Origin: an uncultured Bacteroides sp.
GTDB taxonomy: Bacteria; Bacteroidota; Bacteroidia; Bacteroidales; Bacteroidaceae
DNA: 30,057 nt
Assembly (NCBI GenBank): GCA_905198575.1
Contig: CAJKDC010000023.1
Span: 1-30,057, forward strand
Direction: 5' to 3'
Each line of letters opens with the position of its first letter. The first letter of the stretch is position 1. Positions 8,331 through 14,927 of this stretch are shown here, in pieces. The notes under the pieces were generated by a model. The model saw only the letters and a list, made by a program, of their open reading frames with translations, was not told the origin of the DNA and ran no database searches. The translations under genes and the position numbers were made by a program.

Positions 8331-9614
8331 TTATTTATTAATGGTTACACTTACTTCATCAGAAGCTTTGTTTCCATTCATATCTTCTACCACGACCTGA
8401 AATACATGAGCTTTGGGAGCAGTTTCATTATAAAGATTCATCAAGAAGAAGAAAGTAGACAATGGAAAATCATAAGATGTTACATTACTTTTTGGAACTT
8501 CTATTGACATTTGAAGTTCTTCAAACAAGGAGACCACAGCTTCATTTTCAACCATTTCAACACCACTCTCAACAAAATCCAAGCCGCTTTCAACCATATC
8601 ACCTATTGCCTTTCCAAAGCCTTCATTACCAGCGACAATCTTGACATTCATAGATTTCAAACCGGCAGGAGCATTAATTTTAATCACGGCGTCAGCCGGA
8701 GCATCTCCCGCTGTAATTGAATAAGTTACATCCTGCTTTTCAATAGTTGGCAATTTTTCATCTCCCGGTGGATTTGGTGTAGGAACATCCACCACCGGTA
8801 TTTCCACAGTTTCATCCCGTCCATCAAAAGTAATATCTACACTCACATTAAACCCAAGCTGTGGTTTTTCTCCCGGTTCAGGAGTAGGTTCTTCAATAGC
8901 TCCAATATTGATATTCAAAGCATCTCCACCTGTAAAATTAGGATTACCATTCTCATAATTTTCATTTGCATCAGCCTTAGTAAATTGCTTTTGGTCACGC
9001 ACCTTTACACCATCCGTTGTAACGGCGGTAATATCCATTGTCAACGTAGAAACATGCGCATTCTCACCAAAATACCAATATACAACATTATTTTCCACAT
9101 CAGCTTTAGTAAATTTCAGCACATGATCTGAGCCATCATTTAAGTTAATGGTCCATTCCTTAAAAGCTGCCTTAAAATCATCGCCTAACTTCAATGATAT
9201 TTTAGTATTGAGCATTTTACATACCATATCCAAAACAGATACCACTCCTTTAGTAATGGTCATTTCCTTTTCACCTCCATAATATGGCGATGTCATAGAT
9301 GTTTTAATGTCTCCTGGCGTATGCGAATTGACAGTATAAGTTCCTACCGGTAAGCTCAACGGCTTTTTCATTTCCTCATACGTACCGTTATAAGCTTCTT
9401 CTTCCGTATCCTTGTTGACTATCACAACTGGGTAATTCCCCGGAGCTTCAGAATTCGCTCTACTCTGAGCAGCACTCTCAGATACAGAAACAGTCAATTC
9501 CAATGCGCCCATTTCCGAATTTTCACCTTTGGGTCCGGTCAGCTCATCCTTCAATTCACACGAAGACAGTGCACCCAAACAGAACAAGCTTGCTATGATT
9601 GCTATTTTTTTCAT
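8331..9614 (-). CDS. DUF4493 lipoprotein with extra C-terminal domain (427 aa)
   Basis: Lipobox ALSSC gives cysteine 19, followed by ELKDE. Residues about 36-235 are a DUF4493 domain: ALELTVSVSES, LPVGTYTVNSHT, SPYYGGE and CKMLNTKISLKLGDD. A proline-rich linker (EEPTPEPGEKP) leads through a strand to a second proline-rich linker (DVPTPNPPGDEKLP). Residues about 290-427 form a further domain with GLKSMNVKIV, a helical stretch, FPLSTFFFLMNLYN and a final beta strand VSVTI; a similar region is present in the middle of the 707-residue protein at 1828-3951. There is no PCMD domain. It is the second gene of the array, 25 bases after the 263-residue lipoprotein. It is probably exposed outside the outer membrane; the function is unknown. 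Confidence 0.88.
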   Translation of the reverse strand: MKKIAIIASLFCLGALSSCELKDELTGPKGENSEMGALELTVSVSESAAQSRANSEAPGNYPVVIVNKDTEEEAYNGTYEEMKKPLSLPVGTYTVNSHTPGDIKTSMTSPYYGGEKEMTITKGVVSVLDMVCKMLNTKISLKLGDDFKAAFKEWTINLNDGSDHVLKFTKADVENNVVYWYFGENAHVSTLTMDITAVTTDGVKVRDQKQFTKADANENYENGNPNFTGGDALNINIGAIEEPTPEPGEKPQLGFNVSVDITFDGRDETVEIPVVDVPTPNPPGDEKLPTIEKQDVTYSITAGDAPADAVIKINAPAGLKSMNVKIVAGNEGFGKAIGDMVESGLDFVESGVEMVENEAVVSLFEELQMSIEVPKSNVTSYDFPLSTFFFLMNLYNETAPKAHVFQVVVEDMNGNKASDEVSVTINK

Positions 9615-9639
9615 TTTTCTATTCTTAATTTAATCCTAC

Positions 9640-10431
9640 TTATTTCCATTCACCCGGAACAGTTATGTCCATTTCATGGTCATTGGTCGATTCATCGATC
9701 TCAATCTTGATGCCCAGCTTACCTTCTTCCTGTGTAACAACCGGAGCAACTTTCAATGTCATTGCTTGTTTAGGACTTAACTCGTAAACCTTGTCAACAA
9801 TTGTAGTTTCTCCAGCTTTTGAAGTTTCATCAGGAATCTTCACTAAAGTAATGTTCATCGTAACTTGTTCCTTATCATTCACTTTCAAATAAACAGGGTC
9901 GGTATCAGTCTTTTTCCATACAAAAGTTTCGTCAGCAGACATAGCACTTGTTTTGATTACCACTGAATAATCACTGAAATAAGTGTCCATATCTTCCGAA
10001 AAATCAACTGTTACTTTAGCACACACAGGCTTACATACTGTAGACAGTGTCAGTGGGTCTTTCTCTGTTCCTGTAACCTCTAATGGTTCACTTATACCTT
10101 CTACATACATAGCAGTCACAGATACAGGAGTATCTTCCCCATAAAAAGCCTTCAGCTGATAACTTCCGGCATCCACTTTCAAAGTTTGGGGAAGTTTGGC
10201 ATAGGACCATTCCTGATTAACTTCTCCATCCTTCAACAATTGAACAGTATAATTGTCCAAATTTTCATAACTTGCTTCATTCAAAGCTCTTGATTGAAAA
10301 CCAGCATCAGCCTGTACAGACAGAGCGATTAAACTCTCTCCAGAGGGCTGCACTTCATCTGATGAACAAGATGTAAAAAGCATCACAGCCAGCAACAGAC
10401 TATTCAAAAATAAAGTTTTTATTTTAATCAT
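9640..10431 (-). CDS. DUF4493-type lipoprotein, first gene of the minus-strand array (263 aa)
   Basis: This is a predicted lipoprotein with a lipobox at LFTSC (cysteine 22) followed by SSDE, which resembles the acidic surface-export signal of Bacteroides lipoproteins. The domain has the DUF4493 pattern: SLIALSVQAD, SRALNE, VQLLKDGEVNQEWSYAKLP, VDAGSYQLKAFYGED and CKPVCAKVTVDFSEDM. It is a short, single-domain member and the promoter-proximal gene. In fimbria-like systems the first gene often encodes an abundant subunit, but nothing here proves polymerisation. A promoter and a repeated upstream element lie at 10456-10518, so the untranslated leader is short. The start at 10431 is the only one that gives a complete signal peptide. 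Confidence 0.85.
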   Translation of the reverse strand: MIKIKTLFLNSLLLAVMLFTSCSSDEVQPSGESLIALSVQADAGFQSRALNEASYENLDNYTVQLLKDGEVNQEWSYAKLPQTLKVDAGSYQLKAFYGEDTPVSVTAMYVEGISEPLEVTGTEKDPLTLSTVCKPVCAKVTVDFSEDMDTYFSDYSVVIKTSAMSADETFVWKKTDTDPVYLKVNDKEQVTMNITLVKIPDETSKAGETTIVDKVYELSPKQAMTLKVAPVVTQEEGKLGIKIEIDESTNDHEMDITVPGEWK

Positions 10432-10455
10432 AATTTTAAATTATTTTTCAAGGCG

Positions 10456-10518
10456 CAAAGTAACAACTTATTAACTCCACGTACAAGGTCTATTTTTTTT
10501 ATTTCTGTTCTATTTTTT
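10456..10518 (-). promoter_or_regulatory. Promoter and tandem operator of the DUF4493/PCMD array
   Basis: On the minus strand a -7 box TTACTTTG (10463-10456; five of the six conserved bases of TAnnTTTG) lies 20 bases downstream of CTTG (10487-10484; consensus TTTG). Two direct half-sites lie upstream: AAAAAATAGAACA (10518-10506) and AAAAAAATAGACCTT (10499-10485), 20 bp apart. This is the spacing and placement expected for an AraC-type activator next to or overlapping the -33 region. The whole layout recurs at 14730-14791. Confidence 0.6.
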
Positions 10519-10614
10519 ATATTAACAGTTCATAGGAAGTAGAAAACAGGCAAATAAATAGCTGATTTTATAGTTTTTTCCGTTTTTCCGGAATGTTCTT
10601 ATTTCAATTATTAC

Positions 10615-10622
10615 TACATTTG
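10615..10622 (+). promoter_or_regulatory. Candidate -7 box of the araC-family gene
   Basis: TACATTTG matches TAnnTTTG exactly, 33 bases before the ATG at 10655. The -33 region is poor (no TTTG at 19-21 bases), which would fit a weak or activator-dependent promoter. Confidence 0.45.
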
Positions 10623-10654
10623 TCTATAGCAAAATCTAAATATACTTAAACCTT

Positions 10655-11500
10655 ATGGAAAAAGAATTACCGCATCTGGAACTGCCCGAGGAATGGATGG
10701 TAGGAACAGATATCAACAAAAGCCTGTTGCAACTTTATACCAATTTCCCCTGCCGGCTGAAATCAGAGATTTTTGTACTGTGCAAGGACGGCGAGATTGA
10801 AGCATCGGTCAACCTGAACCGGATTACCGTAAAGGCCAACGATTTTATGACTATCATGCCGGGCAGCATTTTCCAAATACATAAAGTAGACGGAGACATA
10901 AAAATTTATTTCGGAGGATTCTCTTCTGTATTTATCGAGAAATCTACTCCCAGTAAGGAGATTGTAAAAACCATGTTTTTCACCATCGGCCACCCGCTGG
11001 TTCATCTTTCACCGGAGGGAGCATCTTTGCTGGAAGATTTATTCAACTTTCTGATAAAGGTTTATTGCTTTTTCGACGAAGAGAAGCGGAAAAACATATC
11101 CCCGTTGTTCTATCATAACATCCATGCCATGATGGCCGCTCTCTACCAGGAACACTCCAAACAGCCGACCAGCATGTCCAAAAGTGAACAGATTAGCCGG
11201 AACTTTATGCAACTGGTTACCCAGAATTATAATAAAGTAAGAAATGTATCCTGGTATGCCCATGCCATGAACCTTTCGCAAGCGCACCTGTGTACTACCG
11301 TAAAGCAGGTCACCGGCAATACCTGCATCGACCTGATAGCGAAAATGGTAATCATGGATGCCAAGTCGCAGCTCAAGCTCAGCAGTCTGTCGGTACAGGA
11401 GATTGCAGAGTCGCTGAGTTTCTCGAACATGTCTTTCTTCGGGAAGTATTTCAAACGGTATGTGGGCATGAGTCCGCAGGAATACCGCAACAATGCATAA
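10655..11500 (+). CDS. AraC-family transcriptional regulator (281 aa)
   Basis: The N-terminal part (about residues 30-90) has the strand pattern of a cupin-like sensor domain, including NDFMTIMPGSIFQIH. The C-terminal part (about 180-281) is an AraC/XylS DNA-binding domain. The first helix-turn-helix is near YAHAMNLSQAHLCTTVKQVTG, where FARE- or DLA-type residues have drifted. The second is VQEIAESLSFSNMSFFGKYF, followed by the signature GMSPQEYR. It is transcribed away from the DUF4493/PCMD array and heads a plus-strand unit that continues into another PCMD lipoprotein 32 bases later. The position and the tandem 20-bp repeats in the divergent intergenic region make it the obvious candidate regulator of this surface locus; its inducer is unknown. 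Confidence 0.93.
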   Translation: MEKELPHLELPEEWMVGTDINKSLLQLYTNFPCRLKSEIFVLCKDGEIEASVNLNRITVKANDFMTIMPGSIFQIHKVDGDIKIYFGGFSSVFIEKSTPSKEIVKTMFFTIGHPLVHLSPEGASLLEDLFNFLIKVYCFFDEEKRKNISPLFYHNIHAMMAALYQEHSKQPTSMSKSEQISRNFMQLVTQNYNKVRNVSWYAHAMNLSQAHLCTTVKQVTGNTCIDLIAKMVIMDAKSQLKLSSLSVQEIAESLSFSNMSFFGKYFKRYVGMSPQEYRNNA

Positions 11501-11532
11501 TCTAGTATTAACCCTATATTTCGTATCACGAC

Positions 11533-12651
11533 ATGAAAATTATCAAGCCCGTTTTTTTAGCTGCGTTAATCGCATGTACATGCTCCTGCATACAGGAAGA
11601 GGCTCCTAATGCAGAAGCCGACATCCTCAGCTGCTCACTCCCTGCCGAAATTCTGGCTAATGGGGAGATACGTGTAGACCAGCCATACGATGAAGAGATA
11701 AAGGCTTATCCTATATATATACAGGTAAAAGAGCAGACCGACCGTTCTGCCCTGGCTCCTACTTTCGAACTGACCGAGGGAGCTGCCATCTCTCCGGCAA
11801 GCGGCAGCGTACAGGATTTCACCAGTCCGGTCAGGTATACGGTTACATCGGAAGACCAGCAGTGGCACCGTACTTATGCTGTATACGTAAGCGTACAGCA
11901 TGCCACAAACATTCCTACGGTTTTTCACTTCGAAACGACCAAGGATAACGGCAAGTATTACGAATTCTACGAGGAACAGAATAACCAGTCTGCCACCTGG
12001 GCCAGCGGAAACGGTGGCTATGCCTTGGCTGTAAGTCAAGCCGGCAAGGATAATTATCCTACCACACTTGAGCCCAACGGATACATTGGCAAGTGCGTCA
12101 AACTCTGCACCCAAAAAACCGGAAGCTTGGGAGCCATGGTGGGAATGCCCATTGCTTCGGGCAACCTGTTCCTGGGACAGTTTAGCATTACCAATGCCAT
12201 AGCCGACCCTCTGAAAGCGACACAGATAGGAATTCCTTTCTACAGCAAACCAGTGAAACTGACCGGATATTACAAGTATAAAGCCGGAGAAAAATTTTAT
12301 GCAAACGGACAGTATACCGACCAAAAGGATAGTTTCGACATTTATGCCATATTCTACAAGTCCGACGAGGGGGTACAGTTTCTGGATGGCAACATCGCCA
12401 CAAACAATTTTGAGCACCCCAATATGGTGGCTTTTGCACGGCTGACGGATAAAAAAGAAACGGATGAGTGGACTGCTTTCGAAATCCCGTTTGAATACGA
12501 ACGCTACGGACAGGAAATTGATGTGAACCAGTTGCAGGAAGGTAAATATAAAATAGGTATTGTACTTGCTTCAAGCATCAACGGTGCTTTGTTCGAAGGA
12601 GCTCCGGGAAGCACGCTGCTGGTCGATGAGATGGAATTAATTTATGAATAA
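11533..12651 (+). CDS. PCMD-domain lipoprotein (372 aa)
   Basis: The signal peptide has a lipobox at LIAC (cysteine 15) or alternatively at TCSC (cysteine 19), followed by IQEEAP. Residues about 30-120 form an Ig-like module with DFTSPVRYTV and HRTYAVYVSV, similar to the two modules in the 550-residue protein of the opposite strand. Residues about 125-372 are a PCMD domain: TWASGNGG, ASGNLFLGQF, KYKIGIVLASSINGALFEG and the terminal DEMELIYE. The function is probably the same as in the minus-strand paralogues, a cell-surface protein with presumed glycan-related or structural role. Its last codons contain the ATG of the next frame (ATGAATAA, 12644-12651), the same arrangement as at 3944-3951. 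Compared with the minus-strand members, its codons look less AT-rich. Confidence 0.88.
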   Translation: MKIIKPVFLAALIACTCSCIQEEAPNAEADILSCSLPAEILANGEIRVDQPYDEEIKAYPIYIQVKEQTDRSALAPTFELTEGAAISPASGSVQDFTSPVRYTVTSEDQQWHRTYAVYVSVQHATNIPTVFHFETTKDNGKYYEFYEEQNNQSATWASGNGGYALAVSQAGKDNYPTTLEPNGYIGKCVKLCTQKTGSLGAMVGMPIASGNLFLGQFSITNAIADPLKATQIGIPFYSKPVKLTGYYKYKAGEKFYANGQYTDQKDSFDIYAIFYKSDEGVQFLDGNIATNNFEHPNMVAFARLTDKKETDEWTAFEIPFEYERYGQEIDVNQLQEGKYKIGIVLASSINGALFEGAPGSTLLVDEMELIYE

Positions 12652-12670
12652 CAAGCGGATATTTTTAGAT

Positions 12671-13447
12671 ATGAGAAAAAGTATTTTTATATTGTTTGCC
12701 ACGCTGTTGGCAACGGTTTCCTTTGCACAGGAAAACACTTCGCCTACCCTGCTGAAAGCTGCTCTGCACGGATGGGAATACGAACTGAGAGCCGGAATCA
12801 GCATCGGAGGTACGGCACCGATACCTTTCCCGCAGGAAATCAGAAGCATCGATTCATACGACCCTACCCTGGCTATTCTGCTGGAAGGGAATGCCTATAA
12901 ATGGTTTGGAAAAGACAAGAAATGGGGAGTCATAACAGGAATCCGGTTCGAAAACAAGAATATGGAAACAAAGGCTACCGTGAAAAACTATTCCATGGAA
13001 ATCATTGGCAGTGACGGAAACCGTCTGAAGGGGAACTGGACCGGAGGGGTAAAGACCGTGGCCAGAAATGCCTGTCTTACGGTACCTGTGCTGGCTGCAT
13101 ATGCAGTTAGTCCCCGCTGGAACATCAAGCTGGGCCCCTATGTCAGCTATGTCATGGGACACGATTTCTCCGGCGAAGTGTACGAAGGTTATCTGCGGGA
13201 AGGAAATCCTACGGGCTACAAAATTGTTTTTACAGACGGAGCTGTAGCCAAGTATGACTTTGAAGATGACCTGCGAAACTTTCAGTGGGGTATTCAGGCA
13301 GGTGCCGACTGGCGTGCTTTCAAGCACTTGAAGGTTTTTGCCGATGTGACTTGCGGCATGAATGATATTTTCAAAAAGGATTTTCAGACAATCACTTTTG
13401 CCATGTATCCCATATATGTAAATCTGGGATTTGGCTATGCGTTCTAA
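12671..13447 (+). CDS. Outer-membrane beta-barrel protein (258 aa) paired with PCMD lipoprotein
   Basis: From the ATG at 12671 the protein begins with a compact signal peptide ending in SFAQ. An alternative ATG at 12644, overlapping the stop of the preceding gene, would add nine residues (MNNKRIFLD) and permit translational coupling; I prefer 12671 because of the signal peptide, but the choice is open. The mature part contains YELRAGISIGGTAP, KWGVITGIRFE, WNIKLGPYVSYVMG, FQWGIQAGADW and a terminal YVNLGFGYAF, the alternating strands of a PorT- or OmpW-like small barrel with an aromatic C-terminus. It closes the AraC-PCMD-barrel unit and is followed by a bidirectional terminator. Confidence 0.82.
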   Translation: MRKSIFILFATLLATVSFAQENTSPTLLKAALHGWEYELRAGISIGGTAPIPFPQEIRSIDSYDPTLAILLEGNAYKWFGKDKKWGVITGIRFENKNMETKATVKNYSMEIIGSDGNRLKGNWTGGVKTVARNACLTVPVLAAYAVSPRWNIKLGPYVSYVMGHDFSGEVYEGYLREGNPTGYKIVFTDGAVAKYDFEDDLRNFQWGIQAGADWRAFKHLKVFADVTCGMNDIFKKDFQTITFAMYPIYVNLGFGYAF

Positions 13448-13459
13448 ACAGGAACGCAT

Positions 13460-13516
13460 AAAAAAGAAAGGCATGTGTAAATGAGAGTTTTTCATTTCGC
13501 ATGCCTTTCTTTTTTT
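13460..13516. terminator. Bidirectional intrinsic terminator
   Basis: Positions 13460-13475 are the exact reverse complement of 13500-13515, with an inner stem (aaatga / tcattt) inside the 24-base loop and A/T runs at both outer ends. It separates the plus-strand barrel gene (stop at 13447) from the convergent minus-strand DUF4925-like gene (stop at 13536). Confidence 0.88.
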
Positions 13517-13535
13517 ATTTTACCGGTCAGAGTGG

Positions 13536-14690
13536 TTATGCCTTAACCATCTTGATACCCAACTGTACTTTGGATGTCTTGTCTACGATGTCTGTAAAGT
13601 TGTCCAGTATCTGACTTACAAACATAGCTGCAAATTCTCCCATTGCTCCGGCATTGGCTTTTACCAGTTCGATAATCTGAGCCTTCAATTCTGCATTTTC
13701 AGTCAGCGGAGCTACCATTTTCAGCAAAGGTAAAATCAGCTCTGTATCTACATAGAAAGCGGTTGTTCCATCTTCCTGAGTTGCGTATGACACAGGAATA
13801 CCTTGTGAAAGCAATGTAGTGAGCTGGCTCATCAGCTGTGGAAGCACATCCTGAATGCCGGCTTTGGTATTTGCTTTGGAAGCTGCTGCCATAATCTGTG
13901 ATACATTCAGGAACACGCGAATCTGCTGTTTTGATTCGTCTACGGTATACATTGCCAGATTCTTTGGCGATTCTGCCCATTCAGTATCGGTAACCTCGTC
14001 TTTATACTGTGCCTGAATGTTGCCATCGGGCTGGAAAGTAACCGACTGAAGTACTGAACGAAGTGCCTGTGGCATAGGCATACCCTCAATCGGAGTCATC
14101 TGGATAGCCAAATTCAAAATTTCCCCCATCTGAATTTGATGATCTGCTTCCCATACTACATGGAAAGGAGAAATAGGGTCTGTAGCGTTTTCAGCAAGTT
14201 TCCAGGTAGTTTCTGTCAGGGCATTCTGAGGCATTACGACCTGCAAATCAAGTTTCATTTCACCTGAAGTTGCTTCACCTTTATAAGTAATCTTGCGGCC
14301 ATCTTTTTCATCAACACCTTCGAAAGTTACCTTATCGCCTTCCACAACCAGATTTACGTCCAATGTTGTCGTAGTTTCACCCGGTATTACTCCCGGCGCT
14401 GGAATTGCAGTTCCGGCATAGGCACGTGACATGGAAACAGGCATATTGACAGCTGCACCCGACAAAACCAGCGTAGCTTTACTGCCATCTGTTCCGTTAG
14501 GAGTGAAAACTACTTGTTTTCCCAACATCGATTGTCCGCTATATGTCAGAATCAGACCATTTGCATCACTAAATGTTGTTGTTTCAATAGGACAAATCAC
14601 TTTTTCAGGTTCATCGTCGTTACTACATGAACTCATTGTTACACCAGCCAAAGCAGCAGTGAACAAGCAAATCAACAGTTTTTTTCTCAT
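13536..14690 (-). CDS. DUF4925-like lipoprotein (384 aa)
   Basis: The start at 14690 (MRKKLLIC) gives a clean lipoprotein signal peptide with cysteine after MSS and then SNDDEPE, a strongly acidic stretch that fits surface localisation. An upstream ATG at 14702 would add four residues. The body contains LTYSGQSMLGKQVVF and SKATLVLSGAAVNMP followed by a GEATSG/MKLDLQVVMP segment, a pattern I associate with the DUF4925 family of Bacteroidetes lipoproteins. The C-terminal third is helical and rich in Met, Ala and Leu. There is no enzyme motif. It is a single-gene unit, but its promoter region carries the same tandem element as the DUF4493/PCMD array, so it may belong to the same regulon. The family call is moderate. 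Confidence 0.78.
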   Translation of the reverse strand: MRKKLLICLFTAALAGVTMSSCSNDDEPEKVICPIETTTFSDANGLILTYSGQSMLGKQVVFTPNGTDGSKATLVLSGAAVNMPVSMSRAYAGTAIPAPGVIPGETTTTLDVNLVVEGDKVTFEGVDEKDGRKITYKGEATSGEMKLDLQVVMPQNALTETTWKLAENATDPISPFHVVWEADHQIQMGEILNLAIQMTPIEGMPMPQALRSVLQSVTFQPDGNIQAQYKDEVTDTEWAESPKNLAMYTVDESKQQIRVFLNVSQIMAAASKANTKAGIQDVLPQLMSQLTTLLSQGIPVSYATQEDGTTAFYVDTELILPLLKMVAPLTENAELKAQIIELVKANAGAMGEFAAMFVSQILDNFTDIVDKTSKVQLGIKMVKA

Positions 14691-14729
14691 AACTAAATAC
14701 AATTTAATTTGAATTTATTGTTAAGCTCA

Positions 14730-14791
14730 CAAAGTAAAATCTTTTTTTTATACCAGTAAAGGTCTGTTTTTTAGATTAATGTTCCATTTTT
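14730..14791 (-). promoter_or_regulatory. Promoter and tandem operator of the DUF4925-like gene, a copy of the array element
   Basis: On the minus strand the -7 box is TTACTTTG (14737-14730). Half-sites AAAAATGGAACA (14791-14780) and AAAAAACAGACCTT (14772-14759) lie 20 bp apart. The distances from -7 box to proximal half-site (21 bases) and between half-sites match those at 10456-10518 exactly. The -33 hexamer itself is weak here (CTTT at 14761-14758). A further AAAAACAGAAC in the opposite orientation sits at 14810-14820. Confidence 0.55.
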
Positions 14792-14857
14792 CAAATTTAC
14801 CGGAATTCTAAAAACAGAACGTTCAAAGTCCTATAATTTATCGGTACATTTTGACTT

Positions 14858-14895
14858 CATCACAAGTGAAACAAACGCTGTTCTCTTTTGTGATG
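14858..14895. repeat. Inverted repeat after the PEP-synthase-like gene
   Basis: catcacaa (14858-14865) is inverted as ttgtgatg (14888-14895), 33 bases past the minus-strand stop at 14928. There is no T-tract on the minus strand, so it may be a 3' hairpin or a protein-binding dyad and not a typical terminator. Confidence 0.35.
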
Positions 14896-14927
14896 AATGT
14901 GCTTTATACTTGTGACGCAACTTTATC

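Noticed and set aside
10580..10640. A plus-oriented copy of the tandem half-site module upstream of the araC-family gene (autoregulation)
   Set aside because: No AGACC or GAAC half-site with the right spacing is found upstream of TACATTTG; only a loose AAAACAGG at 10543-10550.
11635..12417. 260-residue minus-strand open frame antisense to the 372-residue PCMD gene
   Set aside because: The plus-strand gene is well supported by lipobox, PCMD motifs and operon context.
11533..12651. SusD- or SusE-like interpretation of the PCMD lipoproteins
   Set aside because: No SusC-like TonB-dependent receptor is present and the SusD tetratricopeptide pattern is absent.
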